Below are positions 7,617 through 14,147 of a stretch of 15,159 nucleotides of DNA, one piece after another. The translations under genes and the position numbers were made by a program. The stretch is from Bombilactobacillus folatiphilus. Its GTDB lineage: Bacteria > Bacillota > Bacilli > Lactobacillales > Lactobacillaceae. The notes under the pieces were generated by a model. It was given only the letters and a program-made list of their open reading frames with translations. It did not search any database and was not told the DNA's origin. The stretch covers positions 1 through 15,159 of the forward strand of contig NZ_CP093367.1 in the NCBI RefSeq assembly GCF_023380265.1, written 5' to 3'. How positions within the stretch are numbered: position 1 is the first letter of the stretch; every line of letters starts with the position of its first letter.

Positions 7617-8156
7617 ATGTTATCTTTTGGTAGAAAACCACTATATCGACCGTTAATGGTTAGTTTTGTTATTAGTGCAGTTTGTGGTTTGTTTGTTGGT
7701 TCCGTGTTTAGATACGATTTGGGCTTTTTAACTTTTATCATTTGCTTTATTTTGGCTATTTTAAATTATGCCAGCAAGATTGATATTTTAGATGGTTTTT
7801 TAAAAATTAAGCGCCCAAAAATTTATTACTATGATATGAGTACTTTGACGAAACGTATTCTGTTAGTGATATTTCCGTTTAGGCGGCCGCAAAATATCGA
7901 TCTAAGTTCTATTGCAGATTATCAATTGCAAGGTGACTATAATAAGTTTGAGGATATCAAATTACCCTTGACCATGACTACTGCTTATGGCCTCTTTTTT
8001 CCGGCTATCTTATCAATTAAAAATTCTATGGTTTTCAATTTGTATCTTAAGAATTCAAAAGTGATTGTTATTAATTTATCAATGGACTATGTTTACTATC
8101 CTGATGAATTTAGACAAAAGATAGATTCACTACAATCTTATTTGCCACGCAGATAG
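7617..8156 (+). CDS. Two-helix membrane protein, unknown function
   Basis: A 179-residue protein, not recognised. After a short basic N-terminus, two closely spaced hydrophobic helices form a hairpin (about residues 13-29 and 34-50). A soluble domain of about 125 residues follows, with alternating strands (KVIVINLSM, YVYYPDEF) and a C-terminal amphipathic helix. The layout is like bacterial membrane-anchored PH-type domains, but no motif proves this. The ATG at 7617 follows an in-frame TGA at 7608 and has GGAG at 7601-7604, about 12 nt away. It follows the frame-disrupted pair on the same strand after 73 bp and may belong to the same locus. No terminator is visible between it and the next TetR gene. 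Confidence 0.7.
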   Translation: MLSFGRKPLYRPLMVSFVISAVCGLFVGSVFRYDLGFLTFIICFILAILNYASKIDILDGFLKIKRPKIYYYDMSTLTKRILLVIFPFRRPQNIDLSSIADYQLQGDYNKFEDIKLPLTMTTAYGLFFPAILSIKNSMVFNLYLKNSKVIVINLSMDYVYYPDEFRQKIDSLQSYLPRR

Positions 8157-8219
8157 AGTGGTGAAAAATTGATGACAAAAAAAGTTACTTATTAATAATA
8201 AATTATTCCGAATTCAATT

Positions 8220-8242
8220 CAGTATTTTATAAAAAAATGCTG
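8220..8242. promoter_or_regulatory. Inverted repeat upstream of TetR paralogue 1 (operator candidate)
   Basis: Arms CAGTATTTT (8220-8228) and AAAATGCTG (8234-8242) are complementary at 8 of 9 positions around a 5-bp centre. It lies 52 bp before the start of the adjacent TetR-type gene, a typical position for an autoregulatory operator. No clear -35/-10 pair could be fixed around it. Confidence 0.35.
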
Positions 8243-8293
8243 TATCGTAAAAGTATGTATTCAATATTTTTTTGTTAAGGAGATAGTGTTTCG

Positions 8294-8839
8294 ATGGCCA
8301 AGTTAGATCCCCGAGTCCGGAAAACGAAATCAAGAATTCAACACGAGTTAGTATTGATGCTCAGTTATCAAGATATTAATGATATTTCTATTACTAAATT
8401 GTGTAATCAAGCGCAAATTAACCGTTCGACTTTTTACAAGCATTACGATTCAACCCTTGAAGTCTTGGAAGAAATTGAATCTGAAGTGATTCAAAAATTT
8501 GAAGAATATTTACGTCAACAACGTCGGAAGATTGATGTGTCCAATCGTGAACAAATGTGGACGATGTATTTACAGCTGTTGCAGTTTTATCAATCCAATC
8601 CAGACATGATTCAAGCTTTGTTTGTGTATCCGATCAATAAAACTTTCAAAGCAGATTTGCTCAATTTTTCGATTCAATACAATACTTATACGGATAGTTA
8701 TTATCAACAAGCTTATACAATTGCGGGTGGCTTAGAGATGATTGAATTGTGGGTCAAGCGTGACTTTGATTTGTCACCGGAGCATCTTTGTCGGTTAATG
8801 ATGGAGATGGGACCATTTCATGATGATTCTTCCAAGTAA
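8294..8839 (+). CDS. TetR/AcrR-family transcriptional regulator, paralogue 1
   Basis: A 181-residue one-component regulator, presumably a repressor. The N-terminal helix-turn-helix is clear: ISITKLCNQAQINRSTFYKH, about residues 31-50, ending in the TFYxHY signature of the family. The C-terminal half (about 60-175) is a helical ligand and dimer domain of the DhaS-like type. The ATG at 8294 has AAGGAGA (8277-8283) about 10 nt upstream. It is about 75% identical by hand count to the second TetR at 12591-13166, including the segment QYNTYTDSYYQQAYTIAGGL, so the two are duplicates. Unlike that copy it has no transporter beside it. Downstream lies a small membrane protein with its own promoter. Target and inducer are unknown. 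Confidence 0.9.
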   Translation: MAKLDPRVRKTKSRIQHELVLMLSYQDINDISITKLCNQAQINRSTFYKHYDSTLEVLEEIESEVIQKFEEYLRQQRRKIDVSNREQMWTMYLQLLQFYQSNPDMIQALFVYPINKTFKADLLNFSIQYNTYTDSYYQQAYTIAGGLEMIELWVKRDFDLSPEHLCRLMMEMGPFHDDSSK

Positions 8840-8860
8840 AGTGCATTCTCAATTATTGTC

Positions 8861-8869
8861 TGCTATAAT
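8861..8869 (+). promoter_or_regulatory. Extended -10 promoter of the small membrane protein
   Basis: TG-C-TATAAT is a perfect -10 hexamer with the extended TG motif, 41 bp before the ATG at 8910. The -35 region is not conserved. It overlaps no coding sequence and lies 22 bp after the TetR stop. Confidence 0.6.
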
Positions 8870-8909
8870 TTTCATTTAAATTATAAATTTGGTAAAGGGG
8901 TCTAGTCTT

Positions 8910-9290
8910 ATGGAAATAGGCAGTTTAGCCGAGTGGATTACTGGCATTGCAGAGGTGGCGGCCGTGGTTGTAGCTCTATTTTTACCATCTTATCAGGCTC
9001 GCAAAGCGCGCAAAGTTAGTCAGCAGCGGATAATGAATTTAGTGCGCAGCTTGTTGAATGACTTATTGTCTAAAGTTAAAGCAACTCCGGATATGGATAT
9101 TGCAGCGTCTGATGAATATAGTGATTTTCAAAAGCTAGTTTCCATCTTGGCAGTTACCGATGCTGATTTAGTCAATATTGATATTTTGCGACAAATTGAG
9201 GGCTTATTAACAGATAGCGATCGTGGAGATACAACCGAACAACTTGTCGTTAAAGTAGAAAACCTGATGAATAATTATCTGTCAAAATAG
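8910..9290 (+). CDS. Small single-helix membrane protein, unknown
   Basis: The frame can be opened at TTG 8889, but the proper start is ATG 8910: AAAGGGG (8894-8900) lies 9 nt upstream and the -10 promoter at 8864-8869 precedes it. The product is 126 residues. An N-terminal hydrophobic helix (about residues 8-29, GIAEVAAVVVALFLP) is followed by a basic stop-transfer segment (QARKARKVSQQR), and then about 80 helical residues ending MNNYLSK, predicted cytoplasmic. The family is not recognised. No terminator is visible before the T-box promoter downstream. Confidence 0.7.
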   Translation: MEIGSLAEWITGIAEVAAVVVALFLPSYQARKARKVSQQRIMNLVRSLLNDLLSKVKATPDMDIAASDEYSDFQKLVSILAVTDADLVNIDILRQIEGLLTDSDRGDTTEQLVVKVENLMNNYLSK

Positions 9291-9319
9291 TGATTCACAT
9301 CGTGTTGACTGATCTTTTC

Positions 9320-9348
9320 TTGACAAACACCAAATAATATTGTAAATT
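9320..9348 (+). promoter_or_regulatory. Promoter of the T-box/hydratase transcript
   Basis: A consensus -35 TTGACA (9320-9325), a 17-bp spacer and -10 TAAATT (9343-9348) with TG just before it. Transcription should begin near 9355, immediately before the T-box leader. Confidence 0.75.
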
Positions 9349-9354
9349 GCTCAT

Positions 9355-9633
9355 AACAATTAAAATAAAATTAAGGCTCATGAAGGAAACTTTATCTTGT
9401 GGGTACAGTCAGCGAGTTGTCGGTTGGTGCAAGACAATCTGTCAAACAAGATTATGATCAGCCTAAAAGAGTGCAGTGCTGAAATTTAGTAAGCACTGCT
9501 GGTGGACAATCATTAACATGGATGCAAAATGAATACGTTTTGTAGAGTGGTATTTAAGCTGTTTAAATAACTAAAATAAGGTGGTACCGCGTTAATTGAC
9601 GCCCTTAGCAAAAAATGCTAAGGGCGTTTTTTT
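9355..9633 (+). ncRNA. T-box leader (tRNA-sensing riboswitch) with terminator
   Basis: This is a canonical T-box. Stem I runs from about 9375 (AGGCT) to 9464 (AGCCT), with an AG bulge (AGCGAG 9411-9416) and a distal loop (GGTTGGTGCAA) closed by TTGTC/GACAA. A stem III-like hairpin with arms AGTGCT/AGCACT lies near 9475-9497. The T-box AAGGTGGTACCGCG is at 9578-9591, with bulge TGGT 9582-9585 whose last base pairs with a tRNA discriminator A. The competing terminator is an 11-bp stem (9600-9610 with 9616-9626) plus seven T. The specifier lies in ATTATGATC (9451-9459). ATG (Met) or ATC (Ile), each followed by A, are the best candidates and TAT (Tyr) is possible; I cannot fix it by eye. Uncharged cognate tRNA would permit read-through into the hydratase gene. 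Confidence 0.93.
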
Positions 9634-9638
9634 AATTT

Positions 9639-9657
9639 AAGGAGGTGAGGCAAAATT
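9639..9657 (+). promoter_or_regulatory. Extra strong ribosome binding site before an in-frame ATT
   Basis: AAGGAGGTGA (9639-9648) is a near-perfect Shine-Dalgarno sequence just after the T-box terminator. No ATG, GTG or TTG stands at the proper distance in the hydratase frame, but ATT at 9655 is in frame with the hydratase ATG at 9706 with no stop between (ISDLVGISLGANLGGKR). It is either a remnant of a lost first gene or a near-cognate start. The normal start has its own AGGAGG (9693-9698). Confidence 0.5.
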
Positions 9658-9705
9658 TCAGATCTTGTTGGGATTAGTTTAGGAGCCAATTTAGGAGGAA
9701 AAAGG

Positions 9706-10506
9706 ATGACCGATTTTAACGATTTAACAGACGACCAAATGAGTTTAGCAGAGAATTTATATCAAGCTTATGAAAATCATCAGCCGTTAGACCAAGCTAA
9801 ATATGCAAAAGTTTTGGATGATGAGGATACGGCTTACCAGGTTCAACAATATTTAATGCAACTAAAAAATGAACCGATTGGTGGCTACAAGGTGTCTTTG
9901 ACGAGTGAGGAAACTCAAAAAATGTTTGATTCTCAAAATCCGCTATATGGTGTGCAAGTAGTTAGTCATTTCGTACCATCACCTTCGCATTTTCGAACTT
10001 CACAACTGATGGATCCACTAGCCGAGGTGGAATTGATGTTTACAGCCACGCAAGATTTACAACCAAATGATAGCTTAGAAGATTTAATGCGAAAAACGAC
10101 GATAGCCCCCGACATTGAGGTTCCTGATTCCCGTTTTTCGGATTGGTTTCCCGATTTGTCTAAGTACTTAGTGGTTGCTGACGCAGCTGTGGGCGGGTAC
10201 GTTGTTTATGGCCGACAAGTTCCCACCACTCAAGCTTTTGCCTCAGTTGATGCCGTTACGCAAGTAACTTGTGAATTATTGCATGACGGTCAAACACTCA
10301 AGACAGGTGCTGCAACAGAAGTTTTGAGTAACCCATTGTTGTCTTTACAATGGTTGGTACAGAAACTGGCGGCTCAAGGTGTTCAATTTTTAGCAGGACA
10401 GCGTGTTTCCAGCGGAACTTTTTTGTTGCCGGAACGTGTCACTACAGGTCAATGGCAGGCCGAATTTAATCATGATTTAGGTGATGTAGAGTTGACAGTG
10501 CAGTAA
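9706..10506 (+). CDS. 2-keto-4-pentenoate hydratase-like protein (MhpD/FAH-type superfamily)
   Basis: A 266-residue cytosolic enzyme, the usual length for the 2-keto-4-pentenoate hydratase / 2-oxo-hepta-3-ene-dioate hydratase group. These add water to, or act on, 2-oxo-enoic acids using a divalent metal. Family features are GGYKVSLTS (about residues 59-67), LYGVQV (about 80-85), the acidic metal-site strand AEVELMF (about 106-112) and PDIEVPDSRFSDWF (about 127-140). ATG 9706 has AGGAGG 7 nt upstream. It is the only gene behind the T-box and is closed by its own terminator. No neighbouring gene completes an aromatic meta-cleavage pathway, so the true substrate in this organism is open. T-box control suggests a link to amino-acid supply. 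Confidence 0.88.
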   Translation: MTDFNDLTDDQMSLAENLYQAYENHQPLDQAKYAKVLDDEDTAYQVQQYLMQLKNEPIGGYKVSLTSEETQKMFDSQNPLYGVQVVSHFVPSPSHFRTSQLMDPLAEVELMFTATQDLQPNDSLEDLMRKTTIAPDIEVPDSRFSDWFPDLSKYLVVADAAVGGYVVYGRQVPTTQAFASVDAVTQVTCELLHDGQTLKTGAATEVLSNPLLSLQWLVQKLAAQGVQFLAGQRVSSGTFLLPERVTTGQWQAEFNHDLGDVELTVQ

Positions 10507-10573
10507 ATGCTAGATACTGATTTGTCCTGCGTTTATGTCTAAAGGTTTCTACAGTTTAAATCAAAAAAATATT

Positions 10574-10612
10574 AAAGGACTAACTTCGAAATTTAATCGA
10601 TTTTAGTCCTTT
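10574..10612. terminator. Terminator shared by the hydratase gene (+) and lipoprotein operon (-)
   Basis: A 9-bp perfect stem (AAAGGACTA 10574-10582 / TAGTCCTTT 10604-10612) is followed by T residues on the plus strand. On the minus strand it is followed by TAATATTTTTTT, so it can stop both converging transcripts. Confidence 0.85.
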
Positions 10613-10616
10613 TTTG

Positions 10617-11255
10617 TTAATTTTTATAATCCTGCAAGTTGATTTTATAAGAGGTTCCTACAGACTTACTATCCACGTTATGCATATCTTTTTTGGCAGT
10701 AGCAAAAACCGGATGCTTCTTATTATTTAATTCATAGCCCCGGACTACTTTGATGCTTTTACCAGGTAATAATTGAGCGTTTAAAGGTTTAACGTATTTT
10801 TGGTTATAGTCAGTAGCTTTACCAATATTTGTACTGGCATCTGCTGTTGAAGATCCATCTGAATTAATAGTGGGAAAGAGTGCCGCGGCAACATTAAAAA
10901 CTGGCCTTAAGTCATAATTTGAACTGCTATTGCTTTGGTGGAAGTTCAGATAGTTTAATAAAGCTGACGGTTTAATTCGATGCTTCGATTTGTTTTGGAT
11001 CCAGAAAGTAACGATTAAACCGTCGCTTTGAGTTTTGTTTGAATGGCCAACTTGGGTTTTTAAAATTTTGATTTTAGTTTGCCTATTTTCAAAAATTCCA
11101 TTCTGAAAAGTGGTTGCGGACGGATGGTTTTGATCAGTAGATATATTGCCGCCAATGTCAAATTTCATACCACCAATCTCAAACTTTGAATCACATCCTG
11201 ATAATAATATGGCTGATAATAAAGTAATGATGGTTAATTTGTGACCCTTATTCAT
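10617..11255 (-). CDS. DUF5067-like lipoprotein
   Basis: A 212-residue membrane-anchored lipoprotein. Residues 1-20 form a signal peptide with the lipobox LLSG-C, and Cys21 is the predicted lipidated residue. A Gly-rich linker (SKFEIGGMKFDIGG) follows. Residues about 53-205 form an Ig-like beta domain of the DUF5067 type (KIKILKTQVG...LIVTFWIQNKS...LLPGKSIKVVRGYELNN), common in lactobacilli and of unknown function. The start has AAGGAGA about 8-10 nt upstream. It lies 18 bp behind the MFS gene on the same strand and is probably cotranscribed from the promoter at 12482-12509. Nothing links it mechanistically to transport beyond the operon. Confidence 0.85.
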   Translation of the reverse strand: MNKGHKLTIITLLSAILLSGCDSKFEIGGMKFDIGGNISTDQNHPSATTFQNGIFENRQTKIKILKTQVGHSNKTQSDGLIVTFWIQNKSKHRIKPSALLNYLNFHQSNSSSNYDLRPVFNVAAALFPTINSDGSSTADASTNIGKATDYNQKYVKPLNAQLLPGKSIKVVRGYELNNKKHPVFATAKKDMHNVDSKSVGTSYKINLQDYKN

Positions 11256-11273
11256 ATATATCTTTCTCCTTAA

Positions 11274-12452
11274 TTATTGAACTTTTGAGGATTGTTTCCT
11301 GTTCACGTGATTTAACGCTAAGACTAAGACGAAGGTTACGACTGTAAAAACCACTCCGCCTGCCCCAATATCTTGGACTTTGAATTGTAGTGTGACAATG
11401 CCCCCTACGGCTGAACCCAACGAAATACCTAAATTTGAAAAAATCGAATTAATTGATGATGATAAAACGAGGCTTTGGGGATATTCTTTTTCTGCAATGC
11501 CCATTATGTGTAATTGAATAGGCGAATTAATTAAGTACATCAAAAAGCCAACACATAAAATATCAATGACCCCCAGCAATTGATTAGTTAATAACTTCGG
11601 CATGAATAGTAAAACGAAAAATTCGATAGCGTAATACCACGGCATTATTTTTAAACCGTGTTTATTTGCAATTTTGCCACTGAATTGATTACTTAATAAT
11701 GACATCAAACCATAGGCAACTAATAAGAAGGTGATCGTTTGATGATTAAAGCCTAGAGTTTGGGACAAGATTGGCCGTAAATAAGTATAAAAAACATATA
11801 CCCCTGCTAAGCTAAACATAATAATTCCAACACTTAAAAAAATTCGAGGATCTTTGAAAATTATAAATTGTTTCCAAACGGAATCTGCTTGTGTTTGATT
11901 TAATTGATGAGGTAATACTTTCATAATTAAAATTAGGGCGATAATGCTAAATAAAACAATCGTCACAAAAGTTATGCGCCATCCCCAAGTTGTACTAATC
12001 CAGGTACCTAGTGGTACACCGAAGACTGATGCAATACTGAATCCAGAAAAAATCCAGCTCACGAGCCAAGCTTTTTTCTCCATCGGGGCAATTTTGGCTG
12101 CGAAAGTCATGGCTAAAGAAACTAAAGAACCAGAAACTAGTGCTACAATGATACGAGAAATAACTAACCAACTATAATTAGGTGCGATAACGGTTACTAA
12201 GTTGCCTAAGATAAAGATGCCAATTAAAACTAGTAATGCGTGGTAGAGATTGTTCTTTAATAATGAAGTTATAACGGGCGTACTAAAAGCATAAACCAAC
12301 GCAAAGATTGTTACTAACGACCCTGCAGTTGCCACGGTAACATTGAATTGATGTGCTAAATCATCCAAAATGCCAATAATGATGAATTCACTGAACCCTA
12401 AAACAAATGATAATAAAATCAAAGCCCAGCTTTGTAAGTAGAATTTTTTCAT
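11274..12452 (-). CDS. 12-TM MFS efflux protein, DHA1/AraJ-like
   Basis: A 392-residue Major Facilitator Superfamily protein with 12 hydrophobic helices, of the AraJ-type drug or sugar efflux group. TM1 has the family pattern GFSEFIIIGILDDLA (about residues 19-33). The TM5 region carries SIASVFGVPLGTWIS (about 138-152), matching antiporter motif C. The loop after TM2 lacks the basic residues of a full motif A (LLKNNLYHALL instead of G..DR.GR), as is seen in some members of this group. ATG has GAGGAA about 7 nt upstream. It is transcribed divergently from the TetR gene at 12591, which is the likely repressor, and is followed by a cotranscribed lipoprotein. Substrate unknown. Confidence 0.92.
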   Translation of the reverse strand: MKKFYLQSWALILLSFVLGFSEFIIIGILDDLAHQFNVTVATAGSLVTIFALVYAFSTPVITSLLKNNLYHALLVLIGIFILGNLVTVIAPNYSWLVISRIIVALVSGSLVSLAMTFAAKIAPMEKKAWLVSWIFSGFSIASVFGVPLGTWISTTWGWRITFVTIVLFSIIALILIMKVLPHQLNQTQADSVWKQFIIFKDPRIFLSVGIIMFSLAGVYVFYTYLRPILSQTLGFNHQTITFLLVAYGLMSLLSNQFSGKIANKHGLKIMPWYYAIEFFVLLFMPKLLTNQLLGVIDILCVGFLMYLINSPIQLHIMGIAEKEYPQSLVLSSSINSIFSNLGISLGSAVGGIVTLQFKVQDIGAGGVVFTVVTFVLVLALNHVNRKQSSKVQ

Positions 12453-12471
12453 GCTATTCCTCGTCTTTTTA

Positions 12472-12509
12472 CTAATATTAGGTTATAAAAAATTAAAGGT
12501 AGTTGTCAA
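12472..12509 (-). promoter_or_regulatory. Promoter and operator candidate of the MFS-lipoprotein operon
   Basis: Read on the minus strand: -35 TTGACA (12504-12509), 16-bp spacer, -10 TATAAC (12482-12487). A perfect 10-bp palindrome, CTAATATTAG (12472-12481), abuts the -10 on its downstream side, where a bound TetR protein would block initiation. Confidence 0.7.
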
Positions 12510-12511
12510 AT

Positions 12512-12538
12512 ACATTTACTAATTATTTGATAAAATGT
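12512..12538 (+). promoter_or_regulatory. Promoter region of TetR paralogue 2
   Basis: An extended -10, TG-A-TAAAAT (12528-12536), lies 54 bp before the ATG at 12591. Imperfect inverted arms ACATTTA (12512-12518) and TAAAATGT (12531-12538) flank it and could be a second operator half-site pair. Divergent transcription from 12482-12509 would let one repressor control both genes. Confidence 0.45.
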
Positions 12539-12590
12539 TTAATATTTATGTTCAAATTATTGTATTGGTCAGTAAGGAGATACTTCTACA

Positions 12591-13166
12591 ATGGTAAAAG
12601 TTGATGCGAGAGTATGTAAAACTAAATTAAGAATTCGACATGAATTGGTAACGATGCTACAGCATCAAAATATTAATAATATTTCTATTACGAAATTATG
12701 TGATCAAGCGCAGATTAATCGTTCCACTTTTTATACACATTACAACTCAACGATTGAGGTTTTGGAGAAAATGGAATCAGAAGTCCTTCAAAAATCCAAG
12801 GAATATTTACGCCAGCAGCGTCAAACGTTTGATGTACGTGATCATCAAAAAATGTGGGTCATGTATTTGAAACTTTTAAATTTTTATAAGGCTAATCCTG
12901 ATATGACTCGGGCTTTGTTTGTTTATCCTATTAATAAAAAATTCAAGACAGATTTGTTTAATTTTTCAGATCAATATAACACTTATACAGATAGTTATTA
13001 TCAACAGGCTTATACGATTGCAGGTGGCTTAGAGATGATTGAATTGTGGGTTAAGCATGACTTTGATTTGTCTCCTGAGCGCTTGTGCAAATTGATGGTG
13101 GAGATGGGCCCCTCTTTAACGATAACGGTACCACTTATAATCGCTTTAATGAGCGGTCAAGAATAA
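12591..13166 (+). CDS. TetR/AcrR-family regulator, paralogue 2, with altered C-terminus
   Basis: A 191-residue regulator with helix-turn-helix ISITKLCDQAQINRSTFYTH (about residues 31-50) and a DhaS-like C-terminal domain. ATG 12591 has AAGGAGA about 11 nt upstream, as in paralogue 1. About 75% identity to paralogue 1 (8294-8839) runs to residue 174 (EMGP), then the copies part. Here the end is hydrophobic (SLTITVPLIIALMSGQE), while paralogue 1 ends FHDDSSK. One extra C in the CCCC at 13109-13112 would give a hydrophilic end, LFNDNGTTYNRF..., stopping at 13174, so a single-base loss is possible. The last 31 bp lie inside the terminal palindrome. It probably represses the divergent MFS operon. 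Confidence 0.88.
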   Translation: MVKVDARVCKTKLRIRHELVTMLQHQNINNISITKLCDQAQINRSTFYTHYNSTIEVLEKMESEVLQKSKEYLRQQRQTFDVRDHQKMWVMYLKLLNFYKANPDMTRALFVYPINKKFKTDLFNFSDQYNTYTDSYYQQAYTIAGGLEMIELWVKHDFDLSPERLCKLMVEMGPSLTITVPLIIALMSGQE

Positions 13167-13195
13167 GGGCCTGATCTATCAAGCGCCCGTTTTTA
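13167..13195 (+). terminator. Terminator of TetR paralogue 2
   Basis: GGGC (13167-13170) pairs with GCCC (13185-13188), with an inner TGAT/ATCA pair, followed by GTTTTTATT. It starts directly after the TAA at 13164-13166. A mirror copy lies at 15100-15128 in the right arm. Confidence 0.7.
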
Positions 13196-13701
13196 TTAGC
13201 TATACGGATTCGCATGATACTTTTTTCGATCAAGCATTGACCAAGTTCAATAAAAATAATAAATGTAGAATCAGATGAATTGGCTAAGTTTAAGCTTTTT
13301 GTGTTTATCTGGCTTAAAAAAGTATAATTTATCAACAAATATTAAAACTATATAGATAGATTTTATAAATTACTATGGGCTTAAGAACTAAGTTAAAAAA
13401 TACGATTTAATGATAGTTGCTGATGGTAATGTTTACTTTAAGGAAATCAAAGTAATACTTAGAAGTGAAGAATCTTATCGATTGTTATAAAACAGATTTT
13501 AAACAAAAAATATGTTTGAAGTATTGTCAACATATATCGATACGTGTTGGCAATTAATTATGTCATGAGGCAAGAGATCACATATCAAAATTCAAAAATT
13601 AGATAAAAGACCGGTTATTATTCTGCATGGCGAACTATCTTCTAAAGAGAAGCTGGATTAAAGTAAACGGCTTTTTTGTGACTTTTAAAGGGGATATTTT
13701 C
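13196..13701. other. Gene-poor subterminal region with short coding-like scraps
   Basis: There is no complete gene. Two short plus-strand stretches read like protein: 13153-13264 (KGLIYQAPVFISYTDSHD...) and 13392-13487, containing ATG 13410 (VKKYDLMIVADGNVYFKEIK), neither with a ribosome binding site. They may be decayed fragments. The region also holds the 30-bp imperfect palindrome at 13524-13553. Confidence 0.5.
13524..13553. repeat. 30-bp imperfect palindrome in the terminal arm
   Basis: The arms TTGTCAACATATAT and ATACGTGTTGGCAA are complementary at 11 of 14 positions around a CG centre (inner ATCGAT). It is a plausible dimer-binding site. The mirror copy is at 14742-14771. Confidence 0.6.
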
Positions 13702-13842
13702 ATGTTAGTCTTTATCATTTTCCGCGATTTTGATAATAGTGTAGCTCAAGGAGTTAATGAAAATGATTTTATACGGATGGCTTCAGATTATTTTAAATCG
13801 AATCTGACGGATAATTATGTTAGTCGATTGATAAATTTCTAA
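13702..13842 (+). CDS. Small subterminal protein, 46 aa
   Basis: The frame opens at 13627, but ATG 13702 is the better start because AAAGGGGA (13687-13694) lies 8 nt upstream. The product, MLVFIIFRDFDNSV... ending YVSRLINF, starts with a hydrophobic strand and continues as a charged helical stretch. It is not recognised. It is the only gene with a proper ribosome binding site in the terminal arm. It could be the stub of a longer gene. Confidence 0.45.
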   Translation: MLVFIIFRDFDNSVAQGVNENDFIRMASDYFKSNLTDNYVSRLINF

Positions 13843-14147
13843 ACTGTTAAATTTAGTGTCTATTTTGTTAAGTAAAAACAATCTATATGAGAATAAACTT
13901 GATTATAATAAAGGTTTAGTATAGTGATTTAGCTTTCCGAAAGTATTCGCTGATTCTTTTTTAGTGTAGATTATAAAAAAAGTTAATAAAACTATAGTCT
14001 TATTGCTAAAAAAGCGGTGAATCTTTTATTTTATCTGGAATAGTTAGAGATATAGGACAATAAAAAAAGACGTGTCAAAATAACACAGTATATATATATA
14101 TATACTGTGTGTCATAATAATACGAAAAATAAGAGTCCTATGAGCTA
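13843..14147. other. Terminal non-coding AT-rich stretch up to the palindrome centre
   Basis: No gene is visible. It contains paired CTTTTTTAG / CTAAAAAAG arms (about 13960 and 14010), the 28-bp AT palindrome at 14083-14110, and the last 16 bases GAGTCCTATGAGCTA before the symmetry centre. The mirrored stretch 14148-14452 is the same sequence in reverse. Confidence 0.6.
14083..14110. repeat. 28-bp perfect palindrome with alternating TA core
   Basis: Arms ACACAGTATATATA and TATATATACTGTGT meet without spacer, 37 bp from the centre of the large palindrome. The mirror copy is at 14185-14212. It is independent of the large symmetry because it is palindromic within one arm. Confidence 0.9.

Noticed and set aside
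11944..12177. Plus-strand frame inside the 12-TM MFS gene
   Set aside because: Shadow frame fully within a well-supported gene on the other strand.
13135..13338. Minus-strand 67-codon frame at the left edge of the palindrome
   Set aside because: It runs antisense through the TetR terminator and lacks a ribosome binding site; it is probably chance, though the same bases also appear at 14957-15159 in the mirror arm.
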